A DNA stretch of 64,000 bases from Pseudomonas tremae (GCF_001401155.1 NZ_LJRO01000384.1:62001-126000); one strand, 5' to 3'. Counted from the stretch's first letter, positions 17,522-26,769 are shown. A program made the numbers and translations. The notes: generated by a model not told the origin, from the letters alone.

Positions 17522-19054
17522 ATGATGTTGTCTGCGTCCTCTCGGCCGGACCGGCCCAACTGGCCTCGCCCTGAGCTCATGTTGATCCTCGGCAGCTTGC
17601 TGGCGATGCTTGCCATCCTCGCCATTGTTGCGTCGCTGTTGCTCCGGGAGCGTGAAGACGCCGCGCAGACTGCGGCGCGTGCGGCGGCCAACATCGTGCA
17701 ACTGATTGACGCAGACGTCATGCACAACGCAGAACTTTACGACTCTTCCCTGCAAGGCATGATCAGCAGCTGGCAGCGCCCGGACATAAAGAATCTGTCG
17801 CCAGAGCTTCGCCAGCTTGTACTGTTTGATCGCTCCACGGCCGCCTCCTACAAGGGCGACCTGGTCCTGCTCGACAACAAGGGCAACCTGTTGGCGGACT
17901 CGCTATCGGTCACGCCGCGTGACGATAACTTCTCTGACCGTGCGTATTTCAAAGATCATGCTGCGGACCCGTCGCCGGACCTTCACGTCAGCACGCCTTA
18001 TAAAACCCGCTGGGGCTACAAGGACTGGTGCATCAGCTTCAGCCGACGCATTTCAGGCCCGCACGGCGAGTTCCAGGGAATCGCCAGCGCGGCCATGCGC
18101 CTGATATATTTCAAACACTTGTTCATGAGCCAGAACCTGGGCGCAGGCAGCAGCATCAATCTGATCAATGCCAACGGCATTCTGATCGTGCGCTACCCCG
18201 ACCTTGAGGGTCAGGACCTGATCGGCAAGGACTACAGCCATACGGCCAACTTCCAGCGCATTCTCAAGGAAGGCGATGGCAGTTTCACTGGCATATCGTC
18301 TCAACTGAATGCGCCTCGCCTGTACACGTTCTCGCGAGTGGGCACTCTTCCACTGGTCGTAGTGATTGGCCAGTCCGAAGAAGCGGTCTATGCCGTCTGG
18401 ACACGCAACGCATGGCTGGTCGCAACGGCAACCGGCGTGTTGTGCATAGGGATTCTATGGCTGACCTGGCTGCTGTCTCGCGAACTGCGACGCCGACGTC
18501 GTGCCGAAGATGCGCTGGCAGATCTGGCCGCAACTGACGGTCTGACCGGGCTGGACAATCGCCGCCAGCTTGACGAAGCCATGGAAACCGAATGGGCGCG
18601 TGCGCAACGTTCGGGCAAGCGCCTTTCGCTGTTGATGATCGACGTCGACCATTTCAAGGCATTCAACGAGCGCCATGGTCATCAAGGTGGCGACGAGGCC
18701 TTAAGGCTGATTGCGCAGACGATTGCTCTTAATATCCGTAGGCCAGGTGACCGTCTGGCGCGGTATGGCGGCGAGGAGTTTGTGGTGGTGCTGCCGGAAA
18801 CCGATGTCACCGGGGCCATGATCATCGCGCAAAACATCCGCCGCTCGGTTGAATCACTGCCGCTGTTCAAGAATGCGGAGCACTCGTTAACGGTGAGCAT
18901 CGGCGTTGCTTCGGGGGTCGTTCGCCAAGGCGACAAGCTGGAGACGTTTTTCGGCATTGCCGACAAGGCGCTTTACCGGGCCAAGAACAATGGTCGTAAC
19001 CGGGTAGAACAGTGGGCAGCCGCTTCCGATTCGGAGACCCCGAACAAAGCCTGA
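17522..19054 (+). CDS. membrane diguanylate cyclase with Cache sensor domain
   Basis: A 510-residue protein that should make cyclic di-GMP from two GTP. A membrane segment (about 19-42), a periplasmic dCache-type ligand-binding domain (about 45-290) and a second membrane segment (about 297-318) precede the GGDEF domain (about 345-500). The active-site motif GGEEF (416-420) is intact. The RPGD inhibitory site (R-x-x-D) lies exactly five residues before it, so product inhibition is expected. No HAMP domain is seen; a short arginine-rich linker joins membrane to catalytic domain. It stands alone between the efflux operon and a terminator, so its ligand is not indicated by neighbours. Confidence 0.92.
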   Translation: MMLSASSRPDRPNWPRPELMLILGSLLAMLAILAIVASLLLREREDAAQTAARAAANIVQLIDADVMHNAELYDSSLQGMISSWQRPDIKNLSPELRQLVLFDRSTAASYKGDLVLLDNKGNLLADSLSVTPRDDNFSDRAYFKDHAADPSPDLHVSTPYKTRWGYKDWCISFSRRISGPHGEFQGIASAAMRLIYFKHLFMSQNLGAGSSINLINANGILIVRYPDLEGQDLIGKDYSHTANFQRILKEGDGSFTGISSQLNAPRLYTFSRVGTLPLVVVIGQSEEAVYAVWTRNAWLVATATGVLCIGILWLTWLLSRELRRRRRAEDALADLAATDGLTGLDNRRQLDEAMETEWARAQRSGKRLSLLMIDVDHFKAFNERHGHQGGDEALRLIAQTIALNIRRPGDRLARYGGEEFVVVLPETDVTGAMIIAQNIRRSVESLPLFKNAEHSLTVSIGVASGVVRQGDKLETFFGIADKALYRAKNNGRNRVEQWAAASDSETPNKA

Positions 19055-19074
19055 CAAGTTTTGTGCAGGCATAA

Positions 19075-19102
19075 AAAAACGCCAGACTGGCTGGCGTTTT
19101 TC
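19075..19102. terminator. bidirectional rho-independent terminator
   Basis: A run of A, an 8-bp stem AACGCCAG/CTGGCGTT with a 5-base loop, and a run of T. It lies between the convergent diguanylate cyclase and DUF2383 genes and can stop transcription from both sides. Confidence 0.85.
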
Positions 19103-19122
19103 GTCACCGCAAGGGCATCGAA

Positions 19123-19593
19123 TTACGATGCGGCGCGGGCTGCGTCACGCAGAGCTTTGACTTCGTCGTGGTTCTTCAGAACGCCTTCATGCTGCTTCTT
19201 GATCACAGCGATAACGTCTGGGGAAACGCCTTTCTCATTCGCCTTCTCGATAGCCTTGCTATAGGCTTTCTTGGCGACGTCTTCGCCGCGCTCTACTTCT
19301 TCCAGTACAGCTTTGTCATCGTTGCTGGTGAAAGCAGTTTTCAGCTTTACCCATGCCTGATGCACGTCAGCCGATACGCTGGTGGAGTCTTCCGGCTTGC
19401 CACCCAACTGGTTTACATGCCGCTGCAGTTCGCCAACAGCAGTGGCAACCTCACCGGCACGACGAGCCAGAAACTCCTTCACCTTTGGGTTCTTGGCGTT
19501 GTGGGCTGCGGTTTCGAAGCCTTCCTTGCCGTCGATGCTGGTTTCGATCAGGTCATTCAGGATAGAGATCGTTTCTTTGTTGATATCAGTCAT
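19123..19593 (-). CDS. PA2169-family four-helix-bundle protein (DUF2383)
   Basis: A 156-residue helical, soluble protein of the DUF2383 family, found widely in pseudomonads and related to the ferritin-like four-helix fold. The N-terminal helix TISILNDLIETSIDGKEGF and the E-F-L-x-R-R-A segment are typical. The family is often stress-induced and its molecular role is unknown. The sequence lacks the full set of metal-ligating E-x-x-H motifs of true ferritins, so metal oxidation is not claimed. The 145-base upstream region (19594-19737) is strikingly AT-rich compared with its surroundings and probably holds its promoter. Confidence 0.85.
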   Translation of the reverse strand: MTDINKETISILNDLIETSIDGKEGFETAAHNAKNPKVKEFLARRAGEVATAVGELQRHVNQLGGKPEDSTSVSADVHQAWVKLKTAFTSNDDKAVLEEVERGEDVAKKAYSKAIEKANEKGVSPDVIAVIKKQHEGVLKNHDEVKALRDAARAAS

Positions 19594-19812
19594 TTGATAA
19601 TTTCCTAATGGCAGGTTGATACGAAAATTGCTTCTGCCTAGAAGATTGCAGTCGTCATGCCAATTTTTTAAAAATTATTTTCATTTAAAATTCAGTAACT
19701 TACGAAATTTTCACATCTCCTTTATCGTGATATCTGCATGAACTGTCATTTGGCCTGCATGCAGAATGCACGTATCGTTCACGTCAAGATGAATGAACAG
19801 AGCCAACCCCAC

Positions 19813-20052
19813 ATGAATCCCGAAAAACTCAAATTGCTGGTCACTCAGGAAATGCCGTTCGGCAAATACAAGGGACGACTCATCGCCGACCTGCCTGGGC
19901 ATTATTTGAACTGGTTCGCGCGGGAAGGCTTTCCCAAAGGAGAATTGGGCGGTCTGCTGGCGCTGATGCAGGAAATCGATCACAACGGCCTGAGCGCGCT
20001 GTTGGACCCGTTACGCACGCGTCCGCGGCAGTCGTTCAAGGACAGGGGATAG
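19813..20052 (+). CDS. DUF3820 family protein
   Basis: A 79-residue protein with the DUF3820 signature MPFGKYKGRLIADLPGHYL followed by W-F-A-R-x-G-F-P-x-G-x-L-G. This family is sometimes compared with the nucleic-acid-binding putative quorum-sensing-regulated factor domain, but no function is established. The start is uncertain: in-frame ATGs also lie at 19738 and 19789, and none has a clear Shine-Dalgarno; 19813 gives the usual family start. It is monocistronic and convergent with eda. Confidence 0.78.
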   Translation: MNPEKLKLLVTQEMPFGKYKGRLIADLPGHYLNWFAREGFPKGELGGLLALMQEIDHNGLSALLDPLRTRPRQSFKDRG

Positions 20053-20072
20053 AGAAGAGAACGGTCTAGCCG

Positions 20073-20105
20073 GAAAAAATCGGTGCTCCGGACCAGGGAG
20101 CACCG
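20073..20105 (-). terminator. terminator of the zwf-pgl-eda operon
   Basis: A 9-bp stem CGGTGCTCC/GGAGCACCG with a 7-base loop is followed on the minus strand by ATTTTTTCC. It lies about 80 bases after the eda stop. A second GC-rich hairpin (20140-20161, GGGCCAGC/GCTGGCCC) lies between eda and this one but lacks a T run. Confidence 0.8.
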
Positions 20106-20185
20106 CAAAGCCATACAACCAACAACAACTTCTTTGTCAGGGCCAGCAGCGTGGCTGGCCCCCGAAAAGCTTTCGATCAGAAAAA

Positions 20186-20860
20186 TCAGTCAAACAACGC
20201 CAGTGCCTGAGCGGTGGCTTCCTGAATGCGACCCCAGTCGCCGTTCTTGACCCAGGCGTTGTCGATCATCCAGGTCCCGCCCACGCACATGACGTTAGGC
20301 AAGGCCATGTAGCTCTTGAGGTTCTGCTCGTTGACGCCGCCGGTCGGGCAGAAGCGCACCTCATTGAATGGCGCGCCGAGCGCCTTGATAGCCGCCACAC
20401 CGCCGCTGATCTCGGCCGGAAACAGCTTGAAGCGACGATAGCCCATGGCGTAGCCAATCATGATCTCCGACGCACTGCTGATGCCTGGCAGCAAGGGCAG
20501 CGGGCTGTCGAGCGCCGCCTGCAGAAGCTCCTGGGTGCTGCCGGGGGTCACGATGAACTGCGAACCCGCCGCCTCGGCGTCAGCCAGCATCTTGCAGTCC
20601 AGAATGGTCCCTGCCCCCACGCACAGTTCAGGACGCTGTTCACGCAAAATGCGAATGGCGCTCAGACCGAACGCCGAGCGCAGGGTAATTTCCAGAGCAG
20701 TCATGCCGCCAGCGGCCAGGGCGTCGGCCAAAGGCAATACATCCTGATCACGTGCAATAGTGATGACCGGCAGAATCTTCGCCTTGGCGCAAAGTTCGTC
20801 GATCACGGCAATCTTGTTCGCCATGCTGGTGAGCGGCTGATTATTTTCGTTCTGTGTCAT
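20186..20860 (-). CDS. eda: 2-dehydro-3-deoxy-phosphogluconate (KDPG) aldolase
   Basis: Eda splits KDPG into pyruvate and glyceraldehyde-3-phosphate, the last step specific to the Entner-Doudoroff pathway. The ATG at 20860 gives a 224-residue protein; the upstream in-frame extension overlaps pgl. The Schiff-base lysine lies in the RFKLFPAE segment. The GAGTIL motif, the ALEITLRS strand with the catalytic Glu, and the phosphate-binding CPTGGV segment are all present. It starts 17 bases after pgl and is the last gene of zwf-pgl-eda, followed by a terminator. Induction by KDPG through HexR is expected via the zwf promoter. Confidence 0.97.
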   Translation of the reverse strand: MTQNENNQPLTSMANKIAVIDELCAKAKILPVITIARDQDVLPLADALAAGGMTALEITLRSAFGLSAIRILREQRPELCVGAGTILDCKMLADAEAAGSQFIVTPGSTQELLQAALDSPLPLLPGISSASEIMIGYAMGYRRFKLFPAEISGGVAAIKALGAPFNEVRFCPTGGVNEQNLKSYMALPNVMCVGGTWMIDNAWVKNGDWGRIQEATAQALALFD

Positions 20861-20877
20861 GGCGACGGTTCCTTTGC

Positions 20878-21591
20878 TTATGGGCACCAGTAAATCTCGA
20901 GAGACGGGTTAAGGAAGGCGCGCACCGGCATTTCGGCGAGGTTATCACCTGCCAGCGCCGCACGCAGGGTGTCTAGTTTGGCCTGACCGGACACCGACAG
21001 GATCGGCGAACGTGCAGACGCCAACAGACGACGCGTCAGGGTCAGACGCTGATGCGGCACGCTTGGTGCGAGCATCGGCAGGCAGCGGCGCTCGCCATTG
21101 AGGTCCAGCGCTTCTGCCAGATTCGGGCTGGCGGGGAACAGCGACGCGGTGTGCCCGTCGTCGCCCATGCCCAGAATCAAGACATCGATAGGCGGCAGCT
21201 CGGCCAATGCCTGATCAGCAACTTGTGCCGCGTCTTCGACGCTGGCTGCCACGTTGTACAGGCCAAGAAACTTCGCTTTCGACGCAGGGCCTTGAAGCAA
21301 GTGACGATGTAGCAGGCCGGCATTGCTGTCGGCATGTTCGGTTGGCACGAAACGCTCGTCGGCAAGGCTGACGACCACCTTCGACCACTCAAGTGGCTTC
21401 ACAGCCAGGCTTTGGAAGAACGCCACCGGGCTGCGTCCACCCGACACCACCAGAGTGGCCTGACCGTTTTCGCTGATCGCCTGCTCAAGGCGCCCGGCCA
21501 CATCGCTTGCCAGCGCATCGGCCAGTTGCTGCGGGGTGTCGAAGTCACGTGCCACCAGCCCTGCTGGCAGCTCAAGGTCACATATCGCCAT
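20878..21591 (-). CDS. pgl: 6-phosphogluconolactonase
   Basis: Pgl hydrolyses 6-phosphogluconolactone, made by Zwf, to 6-phosphogluconate. The 237-residue protein is of the DevB/NagB-related type. Signatures are VSGGRSP near residue 49, SLADERFVP near 75, and LGMGDDGHTASLFP near 140, containing the catalytic His. Its start overlaps the zwf stop by 14 bases, indicating translational coupling. It lies between zwf and eda as in other pseudomonads. Confidence 0.97.
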   Translation of the reverse strand: MAICDLELPAGLVARDFDTPQQLADALASDVAGRLEQAISENGQATLVVSGGRSPVAFFQSLAVKPLEWSKVVVSLADERFVPTEHADSNAGLLHRHLLQGPASKAKFLGLYNVAASVEDAAQVADQALAELPPIDVLILGMGDDGHTASLFPASPNLAEALDLNGERRCLPMLAPSVPHQRLTLTRRLLASARSPILSVSGQAKLDTLRAALAGDNLAEMPVRAFLNPSLEIYWCP

Positions 21592-23047
21592 ACCAGGATC
21601 TCCCGTCGCGAGTAATCAAGGCAATGGAGCTCATCGGCCCCCAGGTTCCAGCCGGGTAAGGCTTGGGCGCATCGCCCGCCTTCTTCCAGCCGGCGATCAA
21701 CTGATCGCACCATTGCCAGGCGTACTCGATTTCATCTTTGCGGACAAACAGGTTCTGATTGCCACGCATGACTTCCAGCAACAACCGCTCATAAGCGTCG
21801 GGGACACGAGCGCTGCGGTAGGTGTCGGAAAAATTCAGTTGCAAAGGGCCGCTGCGCAACTGCATGCCTTTGTCCAGCCCCTGATCCTTGGTCATCACCT
21901 GCAGAGAAATGCCTTCATCAGGTTGCAGGCGGATGATCAAGCGATTGCTGATCTGCAAACGCTGCTCAGGGGCAAAGATGTAGTGCGGCGGCTCTTTGAA
22001 GTGGATCACGATCTGCGACAGCTTTTGCGGCATGCGCTTGCCGGTACGCAGATAGAACGGTGTGCCCGACCAGCGCCAGTTGCGGATGTCGGCACGCAAT
22101 GCCACGAAGGTTTCGGTATCGCTCTGGGTGTTGGAGTTTTCTTCCTCCAGATAACCTGGCACGGCCTTGCCTTCGCTGTAACCGGAGGTGTACTGGCCTC
22201 GCACCACCTGGGTCGCCAGGCGCTCAGGGGTAAACGGTGCCAGGGCCTTGAGCACCTTGACCTTCTCGTCGCGGATACTGTCAGCCGACAGGTCGCTGGG
22301 CGGGTCCATGGCGATCAGGCAAAGCAGTTGCAGCAGGTGGTTCTGAATCATGTCGCGCAGCTGACCGGCCTGATCGAAGTAACCCCAGCGGCCTTCGATA
22401 CCGACTTTCTCGGCGACGGTGATTTCCACATGGGAAATATGGTTCTGGTTCCACTGGGTCTCGAACAGGCTGTTGGCAAAACGCAGGGCAATGAGGTTCT
22501 GTACCGTGTCCTTGCCCAGATAGTGGTCGATGCGATAGACCCGGTTTTCCGGGAAGAACTGCGCAACCGCATCGTTGACCCGGCGTGAAGAAGCCAGGTC
22601 ATGACCGATGGGCTTTTCCAGCACCGCACGCGTACGTTCGGCCAGGTTGACCGACGCGAGGTTCTCGCAAATCGCGCCGTACACCGAGGCCGGCGTGGCG
22701 AAATAGGCGATCAGGGTCTCGGCATCACCAACGCGCTCGGCCAGAGCGACATAGTCCTCGGCCTTGAGGAAGTCGACGTGCAGGTAGCTGAGGCGCGCCA
22801 GAAAGCGCTGAGCGTTCTCGGCTTCGAGCTCCGCCTCGGGAATGAAGCGGCGCATGGATTTTTCGATGTAGGCCAGATGCGACTGCTCGTCGCCCGGCTC
22901 ACGCGCCAGGGCAAGAATTCGTGTGTCTTCATGCAGCAGTCCAGCGCGATCAAGCTGATAAAGAGCCGGGAACAGCTTGCGTACCGCGAGGTCCCCCAGG
23001 GCACCAAACAGGGCAAATGTACACGGTTCAACCGTAATCAAGGGCAT
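21578..23047 (-). CDS. zwf: glucose-6-phosphate 1-dehydrogenase
   Basis: Zwf oxidises glucose-6-phosphate to 6-phosphogluconolactone with NAD(P)+. The 489-residue protein has the N-terminal dinucleotide motif FGALGDLAVRK (GAxGDLA) and the active-site motif RIDHYLGKD with the substrate-binding Lys and catalytic His. Length fits the family (485-495). It is the first gene of zwf-pgl-eda, divergent from hexR. A candidate HexR operator lies 65 bases upstream. Pseudomonads often carry further Zwf isozymes; this hexR-linked copy is the one normally used for glucose catabolism. Confidence 0.97.
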   Translation of the reverse strand: MPLITVEPCTFALFGALGDLAVRKLFPALYQLDRAGLLHEDTRILALAREPGDEQSHLAYIEKSMRRFIPEAELEAENAQRFLARLSYLHVDFLKAEDYVALAERVGDAETLIAYFATPASVYGAICENLASVNLAERTRAVLEKPIGHDLASSRRVNDAVAQFFPENRVYRIDHYLGKDTVQNLIALRFANSLFETQWNQNHISHVEITVAEKVGIEGRWGYFDQAGQLRDMIQNHLLQLLCLIAMDPPSDLSADSIRDEKVKVLKALAPFTPERLATQVVRGQYTSGYSEGKAVPGYLEEENSNTQSDTETFVALRADIRNWRWSGTPFYLRTGKRMPQKLSQIVIHFKEPPHYIFAPEQRLQISNRLIIRLQPDEGISLQVMTKDQGLDKGMQLRSGPLQLNFSDTYRSARVPDAYERLLLEVMRGNQNLFVRKDEIEYAWQWCDQLIAGWKKAGDAPKPYPAGTWGPMSSIALITRDGRSWYGDM

Positions 23048-23112
23048 AATGTTGGTTCTTTTATCAAGTTAGGCTACAAATACCTTTTTTAAAGGCGTTA
23101 CTCAAGGCCATA

Positions 23113-23129
23113 TGTAGTAATAACCACAA
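23113..23129. promoter_or_regulatory. candidate HexR operator upstream of zwf
   Basis: The sequence TGTAGTAATAACCACAA contains an imperfect dyad (TGTAGT/ACCACA, five of six positions paired). Read on the minus strand it is TTGTGGTTATTACTA, matching TTGT-N7-ACAA except for one base in the right half. It lies between the divergent zwf and hexR genes, where HexR is known to bind in P. putida. Confidence 0.55.
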
Positions 23130-23265
23130 CATTCTGCCTAAAAGCATATTCCAGTGGTGATCAACACAGGCCCTCAGTACGATAGGCCACCTTTGCTACA
23201 GGCTAAAGGGCTAATAAAAGCTCAGGCCAAAACCGTTGGTGAATCAGCCCCGACAAGGACTTTGA

Positions 23266-24132
23266 ATGGACCGCATTAGAAACCTTCTGGAGCAGATCCA
23301 GAGCCGACTCGACGAGCTGAACAAGGCCGAACGCAAAGTGGCCGAGGTGATTCTGCTCAACCCGCAGATGGCCACGCGGCTGAGTATTGCAGCGCTTGCT
23401 CAGGCGGCGAAAGTCAGCGAACCCACGGTCAATCGTTTCTGCCGTTCGTTCAGTGTCAGTGGCTACCCGGAACTGAAGCTGCAATTGGCGCAAAGCCTGG
23501 CCAGTGGCGCAGCGTATGTGAGCCGTGCAGTAGAAGCCGACGACAATCCCGAGGCCTACACCCAGAAGATTTTCGGCAGCGCCATTGCATCGCTGGACAG
23601 CGCTTGCCAGCAGCTGGACCCGGCGCTGATCAGCAAGTCGGTGGACATGCTGATCCAGGCGCGGCAAATCCACTTCTTCGGGCTGGGCGCTTCGGCTCCG
23701 GTGGCGCTCGATGCGCAGCATAAATTCTTCCGTTTCAATCTGGCGGTCACGGCGCACGCCGATGTACTGATGCAACGGATGATTGCGTCGGTGGCACACA
23801 CCGGTGAGTTGTTCGTGATCATTTCCTACACTGGCCGCACTCGCGAACTGGTGGAAGTGGCGCGTATCGCACGAGCCAACGGCGCGTCGGTACTAGGCCT
23901 GACTGCTGCAGGTTCGCCGCTGGCCCAGGCCAGCACCGTGAGCCTGAACATCCCGCTGCCCGAAGACACCGACATCTACATGCCGATGACCTCGCGGATC
24001 ATTCAGCTGACCGTCCTCGACGTACTGGCCACCGGCATGACCCTGCGCCGCGGCGTCGACTTCCAGCCGCACCTGCGCAAGATCAAGGAAAGCCTGAACG
24101 ACAGCCGCTATCCGCTAGAGGAACAGGGCTGA
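23266..24132 (+). CDS. hexR: RpiR-family transcriptional repressor HexR
   Basis: HexR represses zwf, edd and gap and is released by the pathway intermediate KDPG. The 288-residue protein has an N-terminal RpiR helix-turn-helix (about 1-77; the VSEPTVNRFCRSF recognition region) and a C-terminal SIS sugar-phosphate-binding domain (about 125-255; GLGASAPVA and ISYTGRTREL segments). It is transcribed away from zwf-pgl-eda, the usual pseudomonad arrangement. Candidate HexR operators are visible at zwf and at edd/gap in this same window. Confidence 0.96.
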   Translation: MDRIRNLLEQIQSRLDELNKAERKVAEVILLNPQMATRLSIAALAQAAKVSEPTVNRFCRSFSVSGYPELKLQLAQSLASGAAYVSRAVEADDNPEAYTQKIFGSAIASLDSACQQLDPALISKSVDMLIQARQIHFFGLGASAPVALDAQHKFFRFNLAVTAHADVLMQRMIASVAHTGELFVIISYTGRTRELVEVARIARANGASVLGLTAAGSPLAQASTVSLNIPLPEDTDIYMPMTSRIIQLTVLDVLATGMTLRRGVDFQPHLRKIKESLNDSRYPLEEQG

Positions 24133-24167
24133 GACCGGCTCAAGACCGGACGCAGAGCATCAGCCAC

Positions 24168-24225
24168 AAAACTATCGTTCCAACGCTTCGCGCGGGAATG
24201 CAGTTCGGGACGCTCTGCGTCACAC
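24168..24225. repeat. partial copy of interspersed GC-rich repeat (copy A)
   Basis: The stretch contains TATCGTTCC, a CGCGCGGGAATGC segment and GGGACGCTCTGCGTCAC. It shares these blocks with the repeats at about 37545-37670 and 38685-38815, here in the opposite orientation. It lies in the non-coding gap between hexR and the mutarotase gene. The family resembles the interspersed repeats common in P. syringae genomes. Confidence 0.55.
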
Positions 24226-24290
24226 GGAGGCTCTGAGGCATCAGATGGATCGGGGTTCGACTCAGGTTACATTTGCGCCCCCTCGTGGCC

Positions 24291-25166
24291 CTAACCCGCA
24301 AGGCTGGCCTGCAACTTGAGCTGCACTTGCTCGCCCGGTTGCAGGCTGAAGGCATCGCCGGAGCCTGAGGCGGCTTCGACGCGTACGAAGCCTGTGGTTT
24401 CACTTCCGCACACACCCAGCAGCGGTCTGCTGCCGGGGTGCCAGACCACGGTATTGGCGCTGTCGCCGGTGTCGATGTTCAGCCGGCGTTGCCAGGTCGG
24501 GTCCTGGAGCTGCAAGGCCCCGGCATGCTCGAAGACCCGCTGGCAGCCACCTGACACGCGCAGTTCGCCTTGCTGCTGACACGTCTGACGGCTGAGCTCG
24601 TCATACCCCTGAGCCCCATCGAGCCCGTCCAGCGCCACCTCGGCAACATCGCTGATCCGCCAGTAGGCATGCAATGCATGGCTGAAATGGCAAGGCTCAC
24701 TGTCCTCGTGACAGGTGCTAAGGCGCAGTTCCATGCCCTGCCCCAGCTCGGCATGCAGATCTGCCTGCCAATCCCACAGCTGCAAACGCCAGTGCAGGCT
24801 CACGCCCTCCTCGCTTTCGCGACTGTCGATCAGCTTCCAGTCGAGCAGGCGCCCCCAGCCATGCGCAGGCCAGCCGCTCTCGCCGGGATGCCGGCCATAC
24901 CACGGCCAACAGACTGGTACGCCGCCGCGAATGGCACCCACCTGTGGCCATTGCGCAGCGCACCACAACCAGGGCTTCTGGTCACGCGGCTGGAAATGCA
25001 GCAATTGCGCGCCTTGCCGACTGAAGACTGCCTGACACTGCGGATGGTCAATCACCAGAACGTCGCGCAGCTGACAACGCTCCCACTCGAAAATAGGTCT
25101 GGCACGTCGGGATCGGAAGAAACGTTGCAATGGATGTTCAGGCAGTTGCGCGTCGTGAGTGGTCAT
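24291..25166 (-). CDS. D-hexose-6-phosphate mutarotase (YeaD type)
   Basis: A 291-residue aldose-1-epimerase-like enzyme expected to interconvert alpha and beta anomers of glucose-6-phosphate. The GGVPVCWPWYG segment (near 82-92) and the W-x-x-L-x-F-x-x-A-L-H-x-Y pattern with the catalytic His are family features; the catalytic Glu is probably in the VRVEAA segment near the C-terminus. The ATG at 25166 is used, with an in-frame TTG two codons upstream better placed behind AGGGA as the alternative. It lies downstream of oprB but beyond oprB's terminator. The location inside the glucose island supports a role in feeding Zwf. Confidence 0.88.
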   Translation of the reverse strand: MTTHDAQLPEHPLQRFFRSRRARPIFEWERCQLRDVLVIDHPQCQAVFSRQGAQLLHFQPRDQKPWLWCAAQWPQVGAIRGGVPVCWPWYGRHPGESGWPAHGWGRLLDWKLIDSRESEEGVSLHWRLQLWDWQADLHAELGQGMELRLSTCHEDSEPCHFSHALHAYWRISDVAEVALDGLDGAQGYDELSRQTCQQQGELRVSGGCQRVFEHAGALQLQDPTWQRRLNIDTGDSANTVVWHPGSRPLLGVCGSETTGFVRVEAASGSGDAFSLQPGEQVQLKLQASLAG

Positions 25167-25203
25167 CGCCAATCGCGTCCCTGAAAAATAAAAGGATCAA
25201 CCC

Positions 25204-25232
25204 ATAAAAAAACGGGCAGCCAGGCTGCCCGT
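25204..25232 (-). terminator. terminator after oprB
   Basis: A 9-bp stem ACGGGCAGC/GCTGCCCGT with a 3-base loop, followed by TTTTTT on the minus strand, lies about 45 bases after the oprB stop codon. Confidence 0.88.
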
Positions 25233-25275
25233 AAAGCACACACGACCTTTGATCGCGTTACGCGTCAATCAATAT

Positions 25276-26637
25276 TCAGAACTTCGATTGAATCTTGATG
25301 CCCGCCACGAGAGCGTCATCAACCTGATCCACACCGCCTGGATGCTTGACGTACTGCAGGTTAGGACGCACGGTCAACCAATTGGTAACGTGGAAGCCGT
25401 AGTAGATTTCCGAGTTGTACTCGGTGCTCTGGACCGGCAGGAAGCCTGGGTTGTCGAAATCATTGATACCGCTGATCTGGTTGGCCAGACGTACGCGATC
25501 CTGCACATCGTCATTGACGTGGATACGGGCGATACCGATACCGATGTCATCTTTCGGACGTGAGTTGAACGGACCTTTGTAGGTAAAGCCGATCTGCTGA
25601 TAGTTGTCGACGAAGTTGGTGGCCTTGTCATGCACGGTGGCGTTGGCAAAGATACTCAGGCCGCGCGATGCGTCGCCTTCGTGAGTGGTCAGTTGTTGCT
25701 GAGCCACGACCCACCAGCCATGCTTGCTGTCATGCGATTTGAACGCAGCGCCAGTGGCCGCTTGCGGCTGACCGTTTACGTCTTTGTAGACGTCATCGGC
25801 ATTAGGCGTGCTCTTGTAGTAACCAACACGGTACTCACCTGGCAACGAGTTGATAGTGGGCGTCCATACCAGTTCGACCGGCAGGATCATGCCTTTGGTG
25901 CCGCTACCGCTGAGTTTGAAGCCGTTACCGGTTTCCAGATTGGAAGGGTTCTGCTCGTACACACCTACTTGTGCATACACTTCCGGGGTGATGTTGTATT
26001 TGATACGCAGAGCGTTCTGGCTGACTGGCCAGTTGTACCAGGTGTTTACGTAGTTACCGACCTGCGAACCACAGAACGACAGGTTCTGGAAGTCGCACGG
26101 GAAGCTGTTGAAGTCTTCGCCCGGCCCGAAACGACCGACCTTGACGTCCAGCGCGCCGTCGAAATACTTCTGTTTGACCCACATTTGGGTCAGACGCCAG
26201 GTCTGGCCGCGGCCCCATACTTCCTGAGAGGAACTGAGCGTGCCGGCACGAGGATCGCCGATCCGGTCATTGGAGATGTTGCGCCCGCTACGTTCGGTGA
26301 TCGCCAGCTTGAACTCCGCATCATGCCAGCCGAGAACCTTCTGCAGATCGACTTTCATGCCCAGCGCGAACTGATCGCTGTAACGGCCGGTGGTGTCGTC
26401 GTTGGAACCACCTTTGAGGTTGCTGGCCATCTCGGAAACGTATTCCAGCGAGAAGTCATAACCCTTGTCCAGCAACTCGGTGCGCTTGCCGCCCCAGTCG
26501 CCGGACATCCACGGTGAGTCAGCGGCAAACGGCTCTGCAGCGTGAACACTGCTGGCCAGCCCCATCGCACCCAACGCCGACAGCTTGCATGCCAGCTGGA
26601 GCCGGGAAAGCGATTTACCTTTGGTGATCTTCTTCAT
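25276..26637 (-). CDS. oprB: carbohydrate-selective porin OprB
   Basis: OprB is the outer-membrane channel that admits glucose and related sugars. The 453-residue precursor has a signal peptide (about 1-33, cleavage after VHAA). The mature N-terminus is PWMSGDWGGKRTELLDKGYDFSLEY, a hallmark of the OprB family. It ends with a terminal Phe (KIQSKF) as required for outer-membrane beta-barrel insertion. GAGG lies 9-13 bases before the ATG. It is the last gene of the gts cluster, 130 bases after gtsD, and has its own leader with a Crc/Hfq-type motif. Confidence 0.96.
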   Translation of the reverse strand: MKKITKGKSLSRLQLACKLSALGAMGLASSVHAAEPFAADSPWMSGDWGGKRTELLDKGYDFSLEYVSEMASNLKGGSNDDTTGRYSDQFALGMKVDLQKVLGWHDAEFKLAITERSGRNISNDRIGDPRAGTLSSSQEVWGRGQTWRLTQMWVKQKYFDGALDVKVGRFGPGEDFNSFPCDFQNLSFCGSQVGNYVNTWYNWPVSQNALRIKYNITPEVYAQVGVYEQNPSNLETGNGFKLSGSGTKGMILPVELVWTPTINSLPGEYRVGYYKSTPNADDVYKDVNGQPQAATGAAFKSHDSKHGWWVVAQQQLTTHEGDASRGLSIFANATVHDKATNFVDNYQQIGFTYKGPFNSRPKDDIGIGIARIHVNDDVQDRVRLANQISGINDFDNPGFLPVQSTEYNSEIYYGFHVTNWLTVRPNLQYVKHPGGVDQVDDALVAGIKIQSKF

Positions 26638-26656
26638 CCCATCAATCCTCGTTTTA

Positions 26657-26664
26657 TTGTTATT
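26657..26664 (-). promoter_or_regulatory. Crc/Hfq-type CA motif in the oprB leader
   Basis: On the minus strand the leader reads AATAACAATAA, which contains AATAACAA, matching AAYAAYAA. It is about 20 bases upstream of the oprB ATG, where Hfq/Crc binding would block translation. This would place OprB under carbon catabolite repression, as reported for pseudomonads. Confidence 0.55.
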
Positions 26665-26769
26665 AGCTTCGGTAAACGTCTTGCTTCATTCACTGCTTGT
26701 GTCCAATGACAGGCCGTTTACCTGTGCGGTAAATGGCCGGCCAGCGGTACCCGGTATTGAATCAATCTA

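Noticed and set aside
21536..22588. 350-codon plus-strand frame opposite zwf
   Set aside because: Antisense shadow; Zwf motifs and operon context fix the minus strand.
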